A stretch of DNA of 6,034 bases, from positions 1 through 6,034 of the forward strand of contig DUOR01000370.1 of NCBI GenBank assembly GCA_012838715.1, given 5' to 3'. Below, in pieces: positions 1 to 5,928 of this stretch; the first letter of the stretch is position 1; every line of letters begins with the position of its first letter. A program made the position numbers and the translations under genes. Origin of the DNA: Actinomycetales bacterium. GTDB lineage: Bacteria; Actinomycetota; Actinomycetes; Mycobacteriales; Mycobacteriaceae. The notes beneath the pieces are model-generated. The model saw only the letters and a list, made by a program, of their open reading frames with translations, was not told the DNA's origin and ran no database searches.

Positions 1-2
1 GG

Positions 3-1577
3 CGGGAGGCGGCCCGCACCCTGCGCTTGGCCTCGGAGCTCGCCGCCGACGACACCACCCGGGCGACCCTGCGGCTGGACGCCATCGAGGCGATGATTTC
101 CGCCTCCGACATCCCGGAGGCCCGCCTGCACGCCCGCTCCCTCGGGCCCGGCGCGGCGGACCCCCGCCACGACTCGCTGCTCGGGTACCTCGCCCTGCAT
201 GAGGGCCGCCGCGGCGAGGCCCGCTACCTCATCGACCGGGCCGCCGAAACGCTCGGCTGGGAGGACTCCCCCGCCGAGTCCGCACCCGCCAACCTCCGGG
301 CCCGCGTCGCGGCGCGCAAGGCGCTGCTCGGCCTGGTCGAATGGCGCCCCGAGGAAGTCGTGTCGTGGACCCGCGCCGCCGAGGAATGGTCCGGCCACGG
401 CGACGGCGCCTCCGAGGAGTCCGCCGCGATTGGGCTGATCGGGCAGGCCGCGTTGGACGGGCGGAGGCCGGGCATCGACCGTCGGCAAGCGGAGTCGCCC
501 CTGCACGAGCAGCGGCGCGACATGGCGCTCGGCTGGCTGTCGCTCGTGCACGACGACCCCGTGGTGGCGCGGCAGCTCCTGCAGAACCGCACGCAGGCGG
601 AGGGGTCCGAGCGCATCAGCCTGTGGATGGACGGGTGGCTCGCGCGGTCGCACTTCATCCTCGGCGAATGGACCGAGGCGATGAGCGTCGTGGAGCGTGG
701 GCTCGCGCGCGCCGAACGATTCGAGATCAAGCTGCTCGAACCGCTGCTGCTGTGGACCGGCGCGCAGATTGCGGCGTTCCGCGGCGACACCGGGCTGGCG
801 CGGTCGTACGTGAACCGGCTGAGCATCAGCCCGGACTCTTTCCTCATCCAGTCGGTGCCGTCGGCGATGTGCCGCATGCACGTGGCGACCCTGGCCACCG
901 ACAACGCCACCGCCGCCCGCGCCGGCGACATGCTCGCCGACATCAACTCCCGCCGCGACATCATGCAGCCCGGATTCTGGCCGTGGGAGGACGTGTACGC
1001 GCAGGCGCTGCTGCGCGTCGAGCGCATCGACGACGCCGACGACGTGACCGAGACGGCCCTCGACCGGCACGACGGCTCCGGAATCCTGTCGCTGCAGGCG
1101 AAGATGTCCGTCCCCGCCGGTGGCCTGGCCATCGCCCGCGGCGACGTCGACGAGGGGCTGCGGCTGCTCGACGACGGCGTCGACGCCATCGAGTCGCTGC
1201 CCATGCCCGCGTACCAGAGCCGCATCATCTACGAGTACGGGCAGGTGCTGCGGCGCCTCGGCCGCAGGCGGCGTGCCGACGACATGTTCACCCGCGCCGG
1301 CGAGATCTTCGCCGCGATGGGCGCCACCGAGTTCGTCGACCGCTGCAACCGCGAACGCCGCGCCGGCGGCCTCGGCGCCCGGACGACCAACGCGGCCGGC
1401 CTGACCCCGCAGGAGGCGGAAATCGCGGCGCTCATCGCCGACGGCGCCTCCAACCGCGAAGCCGCCGCCGAACTGTTCCTCTCCCCCAAGACCGTCGAGT
1501 ACCACCTGACGCGGGTGTACCGGAAACTCGGCATCCGCACTCGGTCGGAGCTGCCCGGCGCGCTGCGGCGGCGGTGA
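3..1577 (+). CDS. LuxR-family (MalT/LAL-like) transcriptional regulator, 5' end cut by window
   Basis: The frame is open from base 3 to the TGA at 1575-1577. The first possible start inside is a TTG at 27 with no clear ribosome binding site, so the true start is probably left of the window. Numbering from that TTG, residues 1-450 are almost wholly alpha-helical in character, with repeated patterns such as AEEWSGHGDG, LARSHFILGEW and EYGQVLRRLGRRRRADDMF, typical of TPR-like repeats in large LuxR regulators. Residues 458-516 form a clear LuxR/GerE helix-turn-helix: LTPQEAEIAALIADGASNREAAAELFLSPKTVEYHL in outline, with the conserved LT..E, SNREAA, SPKTVEYH and KLGIRTRSEL blocks. Members of this family often carry an N-terminal AAA/NB-ARC ATPase that binds an inducer; that part would lie outside the window and was not seen. 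The protein should be a cytoplasmic DNA-binding regulator, and the exporter 30 bases downstream is its obvious candidate target. The family call is firm; the ligand and regulon are unknown. Confidence 0.88.
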   Translation, partial: REAARTLRLASELAADDTTRATLRLDAIEAMISASDIPEARLHARSLGPGAADPRHDSLLGYLALHEGRRGEARYLIDRAAETLGWEDSPAESAPANLRARVAARKALLGLVEWRPEEVVSWTRAAEEWSGHGDGASEESAAIGLIGQAALDGRRPGIDRRQAESPLHEQRRDMALGWLSLVHDDPVVARQLLQNRTQAEGSERISLWMDGWLARSHFILGEWTEAMSVVERGLARAERFEIKLLEPLLLWTGAQIAAFRGDTGLARSYVNRLSISPDSFLIQSVPSAMCRMHVATLATDNATAARAGDMLADINSRRDIMQPGFWPWEDVYAQALLRVERIDDADDVTETALDRHDGSGILSLQAKMSVPAGGLAIARGDVDEGLRLLDDGVDAIESLPMPAYQSRIIYEYGQVLRRLGRRRRADDMFTRAGEIFAAMGATEFVDRCNRERRAGGLGARTTNAAGLTPQEAEIAALIADGASNREAAAELFLSPKTVEYHLTRVYRKLGIRTRSELPGALRRR

Positions 1578-1591
1578 ACCGGCGCCCGTTC
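1576..1591 (+). promoter_or_regulatory. Imperfect 16-bp palindrome in the MFS promoter, possible operator
   Basis: GAACCGGCGCCCGTTC is self-complementary at 14 of 16 positions, centred on GGCGCC. It overlaps the stop codon of the regulator gene and lies between the candidate -35 and -10 positions of the exporter gene, where a repressor or activator dimer could act. Chance palindromes are frequent at this GC content, so the call is tentative. Confidence 0.25.
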
Positions 1592-1595
1592 GGCG

Positions 1596-1601
1596 TACGA
1601 T
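1596..1601 (+). promoter_or_regulatory. Candidate -10 element (TACGAT) for a leaderless MFS transcript
   Basis: TACGAT fits the actinobacterial -10 pattern TAnnnT. Its last base lies seven positions before the A of the ATG at 1608, so the normal start of transcription would fall on the start codon itself. There is no Shine-Dalgarno-like purine run between 1578 and 1607. Leaderless mRNAs are common in this bacterial group. The -35 position with a 17-bp spacer reads GGTGAA (1573-1578), a weak match. Confidence 0.5.
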
Positions 1602-1607
1602 CCCCTC

Positions 1608-3080
1608 ATGGACACGTCCGGCACGCATGACCCGGGGGCGCGCGCTTCCGCCCCGCGGTCCTGGGCGGTGTGGATTTACCTCGCGTCGGCGGCGACGTCG
1701 ATGCTCGGCAACGCGGTGGCGACCATCGTGTGGCCGTGGCTGGTCCTCGACCGCACGGGCGACCCCGCCGCCGCGGGCCTCGTCGCCGCGGCCATCGCCT
1801 TCCCGAGCCTGTTGTTCGCGTTCCTCGGCGGGCATCTCATCGACACGTTCGGCCGCAAGCCGATGTCCATCATCTCCGACCTGATTTCGGCGGCGTCCGT
1901 CGTCGGCGTCATCATCGTCGATGCGCGCCTGGGGTTGACCATGGCGTGGTTCGTCGCGCTCGGCATCATCGGCGCGGTCGGTGACATCCCCGGCATGGCC
2001 GCCCGGTCGGCGCTGGTCGGGGACGTGTCGCGCGTGTCGGGCATGACCGTCGACCGCATCGCGGGCCTCAACCAGTCCATCGGCGGCCTGTCGTGGCTGC
2101 TCGGCCCGGCGCTGGCCGGCTTCATGATGGCCACCATCCCCATCCAGCTCGTCCTCTGGATCACCGCCGGCTGCTCCTTCGCCGCGGCCCTCCTCACCGC
2201 GATGCTGCGCCTCCACCCGGGCGCGTCCGACCCCACCCCGCTTGCCGACGACGGCAGCCGCGGCTCCCCGCCCGACGGCGGCGACCCCGCTGGTTCCGTG
2301 CCGGGCAGTTCCGTGCCGGGCTCCGGCGGCGACCCCGGCGCGGAGGCGGCGGCGGATGGCGAGACCATCGACATCGGGGCGCTGCGGGCCTGGGGCCGGG
2401 TGGTGCGGCCGCCGGCGATTCGCCTGCTTGTGATCATCACGTTCGCGTCGGCGGCGTTGGTCAGCCCGTATCTCGCGGTGCTGTTGCCGGCGCATTTCCA
2501 GTCGATTGACGCTCCCGCGATGCTGGGTTTGTCGATGTCCACCTACGCCGTCGGCATGGTCCTCGCGGGGTTGGCGGTCGCGAAGATTGGCGCGCAGAAC
2601 CGGCGGGCGATGTGGACGACGGCCATCGCCCTGGACCTCATCGGCTTTTCGATGCTCGGCGCCCTCGGGGTGTCGTGGCTCGTCATCGCCGGCATGTTCG
2701 TCGCGGGCGTGGGCGGTGGATTCCTCGGACCGTTGTCGATGGTCCTGGTCACCGAGGACATCCCGGAGAAGCTCCGCGGCCGGGCGTTTTCCGTGTTCAC
2801 GGCGGTGAACCAGTTCGCCGCTCCGATTGGGCTCGTCGCGGTGACTGCCCTGCTGACGCAGGCGGACATCTACCTCGTGGCCGCGATCCTCGCGGTGATT
2901 TGGGCGTTCATCTCGGTGTGGGCGATTGCCCGGGGCTTCCGCATTTTCCCGCCGCATGCCCCTGCCTCCGCCGACAAGGGTTCCTTCCCCGATTCCAACG
3001 ACCCCGGTTCCGGTGCTCCCGGCCCCGCCGCTGGCCCCAACGACAACGGTTCCGTCCCCGGTTCCGCCCGCGGCAACTAG
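1608..3080 (+). CDS. Major facilitator superfamily (MFS) exporter, 12 transmembrane helices
   Basis: The 490-residue protein would lie in the cytoplasmic membrane and move a small molecule using the proton gradient. Hydrophobic segments are visible at roughly residues 20-43, 54-76, 86-104, 110-130, 157-175, 178-198, 271-293, 303-326, 335-352, 356-380, 397-418 and 421-444. The MFS signature loop GGHLIDTFGRKP lies at 74-85 between helices 2 and 3, and its degenerate second-half counterpart AKIGAQNRR at 325-333. The overall pattern resembles drug or siderophore exporters of the MFS_1/MFS_3 type, but the substrate cannot be read from the sequence. The loop between helices 6 and 7 (about 203-256) and the C-terminal tail (about 449-490) are Gly/Pro/Ser/Asp-rich and share a GSVPGS motif. 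The ATG at 1608 is chosen because a TACGAT -10 element sits exactly where a leaderless transcript would need it. The upstream LuxR-type gene ends 30 bases earlier in the same direction and may control it. The gene ends in TAG, overlapping the stop of the convergent gene. Confidence 0.9.
   Translation: MDTSGTHDPGARASAPRSWAVWIYLASAATSMLGNAVATIVWPWLVLDRTGDPAAAGLVAAAIAFPSLLFAFLGGHLIDTFGRKPMSIISDLISAASVVGVIIVDARLGLTMAWFVALGIIGAVGDIPGMAARSALVGDVSRVSGMTVDRIAGLNQSIGGLSWLLGPALAGFMMATIPIQLVLWITAGCSFAAALLTAMLRLHPGASDPTPLADDGSRGSPPDGGDPAGSVPGSSVPGSGGDPGAEAAADGETIDIGALRAWGRVVRPPAIRLLVIITFASAALVSPYLAVLLPAHFQSIDAPAMLGLSMSTYAVGMVLAGLAVAKIGAQNRRAMWTTAIALDLIGFSMLGALGVSWLVIAGMFVAGVGGGFLGPLSMVLVTEDIPEKLRGRAFSVFTAVNQFAAPIGLVAVTALLTQADIYLVAAILAVIWAFISVWAIARGFRIFPPHAPASADKGSFPDSNDPGSGAPGPAAGPNDNGSVPGSARGN
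2293..2321 (+). repeat. Tandem 14-bp repeat inside the MFS cytoplasmic loop
   Basis: GTTCCGTGCCGGGC occurs at 2293-2306 and again at 2308-2321, separated by one base, giving a 15-bp period that stays in frame and encodes SVPGS twice. It lies in the low-complexity linker between the two halves of the transporter, where length changes should be tolerated. Confidence 0.8.
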
Positions 3081-3098
3081 GCCGCGGCCCCGCGGAAC
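3061..3098. terminator. GC-rich hairpin over the convergent stop codons, possible bidirectional terminator
   Basis: GTTCCGC (3061-3067) pairs with GCGGAAC (3092-3098), and CCGCGGC (3068-3074) pairs with GCCGCGG (3081-3087). This gives 14 base pairs, a six-base loop (3075-3080) containing the shared CTAG, and a four-base C bulge (3088-3091). It sits exactly where two convergent transcripts must end. No U-run follows on either strand, so it is not a textbook intrinsic terminator; U-poor hairpins are widespread in actinobacteria. Both arms are also coding sequence, so chance formation cannot be excluded. Confidence 0.5.
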
Positions 3099-3806
3099 GT
3101 CGCCAGCGCGTGAGCGACGACCTCCGGGGTTTCCCGGGGATCCGACACGCGCACAACCACCCGTCCCGTGTTCTGCAGCGCCTTCTCGCGGCTGCGTTCG
3201 GCGCGGATCACGTCATCGGTGCGGCCGTACGTTTCCCCGTCGTACTTCACGTCGCCGTCGATTTCGACGATGAGCCACCCGTTGATCAGCAGGTCCACGT
3301 AGTAGGTTTCGCCGGTCGCGGGGTCGCGGATGGCGGCTTGGGCGGCAATCGACTCGATGCCCGGGACGTCGGAAAGCACCAGCAGCACCCGCGCATGCGA
3401 CTCCAGCGCGCTCCCCGCGTTCGGGATGGAGAGGCCGAGCGCCTCGCGGACCGCCCGCGCTCCCCGGAACCGCGGCCCGGCCAGCATCCCCCGCCGCACG
3501 ACACCGGCCGCCCGCCCGCTTCCCGTCCACGTGCAGCGCATCGACCCGCGGCTGCCGCCAATCGAGCACGTCAATCCCCCACAGCCGCGCGGCCGCCGTC
3601 CCCGCGACCACCGCCGTGTCCAGCGTCAGCGCCACCGCCGCCGCCCGCGCCGTCGCCTGCTCCCACGGCGGAAGCGCCACGTAGCGTTCCAGCGGCATCG
3701 CTACCTCCGCCGTCAAATACGCGTAGCCATTGGGGTTTTCGCAGGCCCCGTGACCGCTCGTTTTCCTTAGTTCCACCAGCCCGAAGTGGCCCGCCCAGTC
3801 CTTCAT
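3077..3806 (-). pseudogene. AbiEi-like / DUF559 nuclease-fold protein, frameshifted and probably internally deleted
   Basis: Two family-like halves lie in different minus-strand frames. The N-terminal half runs from ATG 3806 (MKDWAGHFGLVEL...) through VVAGTAAARLWGIDVLDW to DALHVDGKRAG near 3510. It resembles the AbiEi-type antitoxin region found in actinobacterial DUF559 proteins. The C-terminal half begins near 3520-3490 in another frame (GVVRRGMLAGPRFRGARAV) and ends at TAG 3077-3079. It holds the DUF559/Vsr-like core: SALESHARVLL, then YYVDLL, then the ExDGxxK motif EIDGDVKYD, then IRAERSREKALQNTGRVVVRV, matching a PD-(D/E)XK nuclease fold. Family members usually have about 50-80 residues between these parts, including an ARTLxD-like and an ADxALR-like stretch; I see neither. 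The whole locus spans only 243 codons, against about 300 in typical relatives. An internal deletion with frame loss explains this better than a single-base error. The C-terminal half could still be made from TTG 3574 or ATG 3487. No strong ribosome binding site precedes 3806; ATG 3827 is an alternative in-frame start. Its cellular role is unknown. Confidence 0.7.
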
Positions 3807-3869
3807 GCCGCGAGTGTGCGCCGCCATCCTGGCTTGCGCCTGCCCTTCGCTTGCCGACGCCCACATCCC

Positions 3870-3896
3870 CGTGGATAAACCCCCGCCTGTGGATGA
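3870..3896 (-). promoter_or_regulatory. Pair of DnaA-box-like 9-mers
   Basis: Read on the minus strand, TCATCCACA (3896-3888) and TTATCCACG (3878-3870) each match the DnaA box TTATCCACA at 8 of 9 positions. They share orientation and their starts are 18 bp apart. They lie 64-90 bases upstream of the broken DUF559-type gene and could have been part of its control region. Two sites alone do not make an origin: no AT-rich unwinding region or further boxes are seen, and dnaA/dnaN are absent. Confidence 0.4.
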
Positions 3897-4082
3897 TTGC
3901 GTTCCCCCAGCGTGCGAGTTCTTTTCCAACGGCGCGGATCGCGGCGGCGCCGCCGGCCCGCAAAGAGTCCCCGAGACGATTGCTCCCCCGTGGCCGGCAG
4001 CTCTCCGTCGCCGGCAGCGGTTGGCGGCCTGCCGCTCTCCGCCCTCGCCCACCGCTCCCTGTGTCCAGCAGCTCTCACCCAA

Positions 4083-4169
4083 AACTCGGGATCAATAACT
4101 CGGGATCAGTCCCTGGGGGCCCGCTTTAACTCGGGATCAGTACTGATCCCGAGTTATTGATCCCGAGTT
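4083..4169. repeat. 87-bp cluster of five 12-mer units in both orientations, ending in 28-bp perfect inverted repeats
   Basis: The unit AACTCGGGATCA occurs at 4083-4094, 4097-4108 and 4128-4139, and its complement TGATCCCGAGTT at 4144-4155 and 4158-4169. All five copies are identical. Within each end pair the period is 14 bp. The end arms 4083-4110 and 4142-4169 are perfect 28-bp complements around a 31-base spacer that carries the middle copy. That copy forms a 30-bp perfect palindrome (4127-4156, centred between 4141 and 4142) with the right arm. A third pairing, 4124-4139 with 4158-4173, is perfect over 16 bp. The units are much less GC-rich than their surroundings. The arrangement could be a small non-autonomous mobile element, a REP/BIME-like mosaic, or a multi-site operator; no coding role is seen. 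Confidence 0.9.
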
Positions 4170-4225
4170 AAAGGAACAGGCGCCCTGGCGAGCACGAAAA
4201 CACCGTGACATTCGGTAAGGCTGAG

Positions 4226-4302
4226 GCGCGTGGGAAGCGCGAGAGAACGCGGGCGGGCCGGGAAGCTTGGCCAACGCGCGCGGGAAGAGCGAGAGAACGC
4301 GG
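4226..4302. repeat. Two 27-bp direct repeats, 50-bp period
   Basis: The stretches at 4226-4252 and 4276-4302 match at 25 of 27 positions; both contain GCGAGAGAACGCGG. A shorter echo, GGGGAACGCGAAAGC, follows at 4311-4325 and runs into the clp terminator. They lie beyond the terminator relative to the clp operon. No function is evident; they may record a local duplication or be repeated protein-binding sites. Confidence 0.75.
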
Positions 4303-4322
4303 CGAACCCCGGGGAACGCGAA

Positions 4323-4350
4323 AGCCCGGCCCCTCGGGAGGGACCGGGCT
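4323..4350 (-). terminator. Intrinsic terminator of the clpP1-clpP2 operon
   Basis: In minus-strand RNA, AGCCCGG pairs with CCGGGCU, followed inward by one U-G wobble and CCCU/AGGG around a four-base loop, giving 12 consecutive pairs. The same sequence read on the plus strand has a C-A mismatch at the wobble position, so the structure is better in the clp direction. A short U run (GGGCUUUCG) follows the stem. It begins 35 bases after the clpP2 stop codon. Confidence 0.75.
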
Positions 4351-4384
4351 CTCGAATCGCGCTACGGCGCAACCACCGCTACCG

Positions 4385-5173
4385 CTACTTGTTCAGCTTG
4401 CGGTACTCGAAGACGGTGTCGACGATGCCGTATTCCTTGGCCTGCTCGGCGGTCAAGATCTTGTCGCGGTCGGTGTCGCGGCGGACCTGCTCGGCGGTCT
4501 GGCCGGTGTGGTGGGCGAGCGTTTCCTCCATGAGGGTGCGCATGCGCTCGATTTCGGCGGCCTGGATTTCGAGGTCGGAGACCTGGCCCTGGATGCCCTG
4601 GGTGGCGGGCTGGTGGATGAGCACGCGGGCGTTGGGCAGGGCGGCGCGCTTGCCGGGGGCGCCGGCGGCGAGCAGCACGGCGGCGGCGGACGCGGCCTGG
4701 CCGAGGCAGACGGTGACGACGTCGGGGCGCACGTACTGCATGGTGTCGTAGATCGCCATCAGGGAGGTGAAGGAGCCGCCGGGCGAGTTGATGTACATGG
4801 TGATGTCGCGGTCCGGGTCGAGGCCCTCGAGGACCAGCAGCTGCGCCATGATGTCGTTGGCGGCGGTGTCGTCGACCTGGGAGCCGAGGAAGATGATGCG
4901 TTCCTCGAACAGCTTGTTGTACGGGTTGGATTCCTTGGCGCCGAAGCTGGAGTGCTCGACGAAGGACGGCAGCACGTAGCGCGACTGCGGCATCTGCATG
5001 TTGGGGGTCTCCATGGTGGTTTCGGGCGCGTGGCCGCGCAGGTCGGCGGCATGGCCGCTCAGGTCGGCGACGTTGCCGGTCAGGTCGGCGGCGTGGGTGG
5101 TGCGGGCGCGGAATCCGGGGCGCAGTTCGGGGCTGAGCTCGGTGCGCGTGGCGTTGTGCGGGTCGTGGTGCAT
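4385..5173 (-). CDS. clpP2: ATP-dependent Clp protease proteolytic subunit ClpP2
   Basis: This is a serine peptidase (family S14) subunit. In actinobacteria ClpP1 and ClpP2 heptamers stack into a mixed 14-mer that degrades proteins unfolded by ClpX or ClpC in the cytoplasm. The 262-residue product is close to actinobacterial ClpP2 from about residue 62 on: [61 protein letters not shown] and [11 protein letters not shown]. The expected triad is complete: Ser162 (GQAAS), His187 (LIHQP) and Asp237 (second Asp of DTDRD). The usual length is about 200-215 residues; here some 50 extra residues precede the normal N-terminus, including [14 protein letters not shown] and HAADLRG in tandem (27-47). The ATG at 5173 is chosen because AAGAGGAG lies 10 bases upstream and no internal ATG (5014, 4999, 4993) has a ribosome binding site. 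clpP1 ends 21 bases upstream, so the two are almost certainly co-transcribed. Confidence 0.95.
   Translation of the reverse strand: MHHDPHNATRTELSPELRPGFRARTTHAADLTGNVADLSGHAADLRGHAPETTMETPNMQMPQSRYVLPSFVEHSSFGAKESNPYNKLFEERIIFLGSQVDDTAANDIMAQLLVLEGLDPDRDITMYINSPGGSFTSLMAIYDTMQYVRPDVVTVCLGQAASAAAVLLAAGAPGKRAALPNARVLIHQPATQGIQGQVSDLEIQAAEIERMRTLMEETLAHHTGQTAEQVRRDTDRDKILTAEQAKEYGIVDTVFEYRKLNK
5039..5101 (-). repeat. Three tandem 21-bp units in the clpP2 5' region
   Basis: Units at 5039-5059, 5060-5080 and 5081-5101 each begin (plus strand) with CAGGTCGGCG and then diverge. In frame they encode the heptads [14 protein letters not shown] and HAADLRG with short flanks. The period is a multiple of three, so copy number could change without breaking clpP2. 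Confidence 0.8.
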
Positions 5174-5183
5174 GTTGTCGTCG

Positions 5184-5191
5184 CTCCTCTT
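5184..5191 (-). promoter_or_regulatory. Shine-Dalgarno sequence that fixes the clpP2 start
   Basis: Minus-strand AAGAGGAG ends 10 bases before ATG 5173, in the 21-base gap after clpP1. It is the only strong anti-16S match near the clpP2 N-terminus, and so supports the long form of ClpP2 over the shorter in-frame starts at 5014, 4999 and 4993. Confidence 0.75.
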
Positions 5192-5194
5192 CCC

Positions 5195-5818
5195 TTAGTT
5201 GTCCTGGTTGACCTGGCCGGCGTTTTCGGCGGCCTGTTCGGCGCTGTCGCCGCGGGTGTCCTTGAGGGAGGTGACGACGTGGTCGACGAAGCCGTATTCG
5301 AGGGCTTCGGCGGCGGTGAACCAGCGGTCGCGGTCGGAGTCCTCTTCGATGCGTTCGAGGGGCTGGCCGGTGTGCTCGGCGATGAGGCGGGCCATTTCCT
5401 TCTTGGTCTGGGCGAACTGTTCGGCCTGGATGGTGATGTCGGCCGCGGTGCCGCCGATGCCGGCGGACGGCTGGTGCATCATGATGCGGGCGTGCGGCAG
5501 GGCGTAGCGCTTGCCGGGGGTGCCGGCGGACAGCAGGAACTGGCCCATGGAGGCCGCGAGGCCCATGCCGTAGGTGGCGACGTCGCAGGGCACGAACTGC
5601 ATGGTGTCGTAGATGGCCATGCCGGCGGTGACGGAGCCGCCCGGGGAGTTGATGTAGAGCGCGATGTCTCGCGTGGGGTCTTCGGCCGAGAGGAGGAGCA
5701 TCTGCGCGCAGAGCTTGTTGGCGATCTGGTCGTCGACCTGGTCGCCGAGGAACAGGATGCGCTCCTTCAGCAGCTTCTCGAACACGGAGTCATTCGCAGC
5801 GGGATTCTGGTCGCTCAT
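5195..5818 (-). CDS. clpP1: ATP-dependent Clp protease proteolytic subunit ClpP1
   Basis: This is the first gene of the clp operon and the partner of ClpP2 in the mixed ClpP1P2 peptidase. The 207-residue product matches actinobacterial ClpP1 along its length: [15 protein letters not shown] (11-25), [80 protein letters not shown] and [22 protein letters not shown]. The triad is Ser90, His115 and Asp164, and the length is normal for the family. The C-terminal 20 or so residues are polar and Gln/Asn/Glu-rich. ATG 5818 ([11 protein letters not shown]) is chosen: it puts the N-terminus where relatives begin, and GGAAGGGA (5838-5831) lies 12 bases upstream. An in-frame ATG at 5881 would add a basic [13 protein letters not shown] leader with no family support. 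ClgR and the stress sigma factor SigH control this operon in corynebacteria; a ClgR-type site lies 111-128 bases upstream. Confidence 0.96.
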   Translation of the reverse strand: MSDQNPAANDSVFEKLLKERILFLGDQVDDQIANKLCAQMLLLSAEDPTRDIALYINSPGGSVTAGMAIYDTMQFVPCDVATYGMGLAASMGQFLLSAGTPGKRYALPHARIMMHQPSAGIGGTAADITIQAEQFAQTKKEMARLIAEHTGQPLERIEEDSDRDRWFTAAEALEYGFVDHVVTSLKDTRGDSAEQAAENAGQVNQDN

Positions 5819-5884
5819 CGAAAAAGGGGTTCCCTTCCATTTCGCCTTCGCCTGCGGTGGCCGGGGCCATCGCTTCTTCATTAG

Positions 5885-5890
5885 AGGGTA
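5885..5890 (-). promoter_or_regulatory. Candidate -10 element (TACCCT) for clpP1
   Basis: Minus-strand TACCCT fits TAnnnT and would start transcription near 5878, giving a leader of about 60 bases. No good -35 is seen 17 bp upstream. A loose SigH-like pair (CGAAAC, 17 bases, CGTT) overlaps the same stretch but departs from the usual GGAA core, so the sigma factor is left open. Confidence 0.3.
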
Positions 5891-5928
5891 ACGAACGGTT
5901 GCGGGGCTTTGTTTCGCCGGTGCCGCTT

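Larger units (their letters stand above)
3807..4384. other. 578-base stretch without a convincing gene
   Basis: Open frames here have arginine/proline-rich shadow composition and no recognisable domain, so none is called. The stretch holds the pair of DnaA-like 9-mers (3870-3896), the 87-bp inverted-repeat cluster (4083-4169), two 27-bp direct repeats (4226-4302) and the terminator of the clp operon (4323-4350). Between 3897 and 4082 I see only GC-rich sequence with a short perfect palindrome at 3942-3955. It lies upstream of the broken DUF559-type gene and downstream of clpP2, so it would contain any promoter of the former. Confidence 0.7.

Noticed and set aside
224..1228. 334-codon minus-strand open frame
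   Set aside because: It is antisense to the regulator, Ser/Arg/Ala-rich, with no family resemblance and no context.
341..1630. 429-codon plus-strand open frame overlapping the LuxR-type gene
   Set aside because: Its Arg/Ala/Pro-rich translation has no domain, while the overlapping frame carries a clear LuxR helix-turn-helix.
3490..3540. Programmed frameshift in the DUF559-type gene
   Set aside because: There is a G-run near the junction, but no convincing slippery heptamer, and the apparently missing middle segment is better explained by deletion.
3807..4082. Extension of the DUF559-type gene upstream to ATG 4082
   Set aside because: The frame is open, but the added residues have shadow-like composition and run through the DnaA-like sites; the family-like sequence begins at about 3806.
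2612..4129. 505-codon plus-strand open frame running from the MFS gene through the DUF559-type gene
   Set aside because: It spans real genes in other frames and the non-coding spacer, and its Pro/Arg-rich translation is a composition effect.
4083..4169. CRISPR array or origin iterons
   Set aside because: The units alternate in orientation with spacings of 2, 19, 4 and 2 bases, there are no spacers of regular length, and no cas or replication genes are present.
5819..5881. Longer clpP1 form starting at ATG 5881
   Set aside because: It adds a basic, proline-rich leader not found in ClpP1 proteins and overlaps the likely promoter and ribosome binding site; ATG 5818 fits the family start.
4205..5884. 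559-codon plus-strand open frame
   Set aside because: It is antisense to clpP1 and clpP2, with low-complexity Gly/Val/Asp-rich composition typical of the shadow of a GC-rich gene, and has no recognisable domain.
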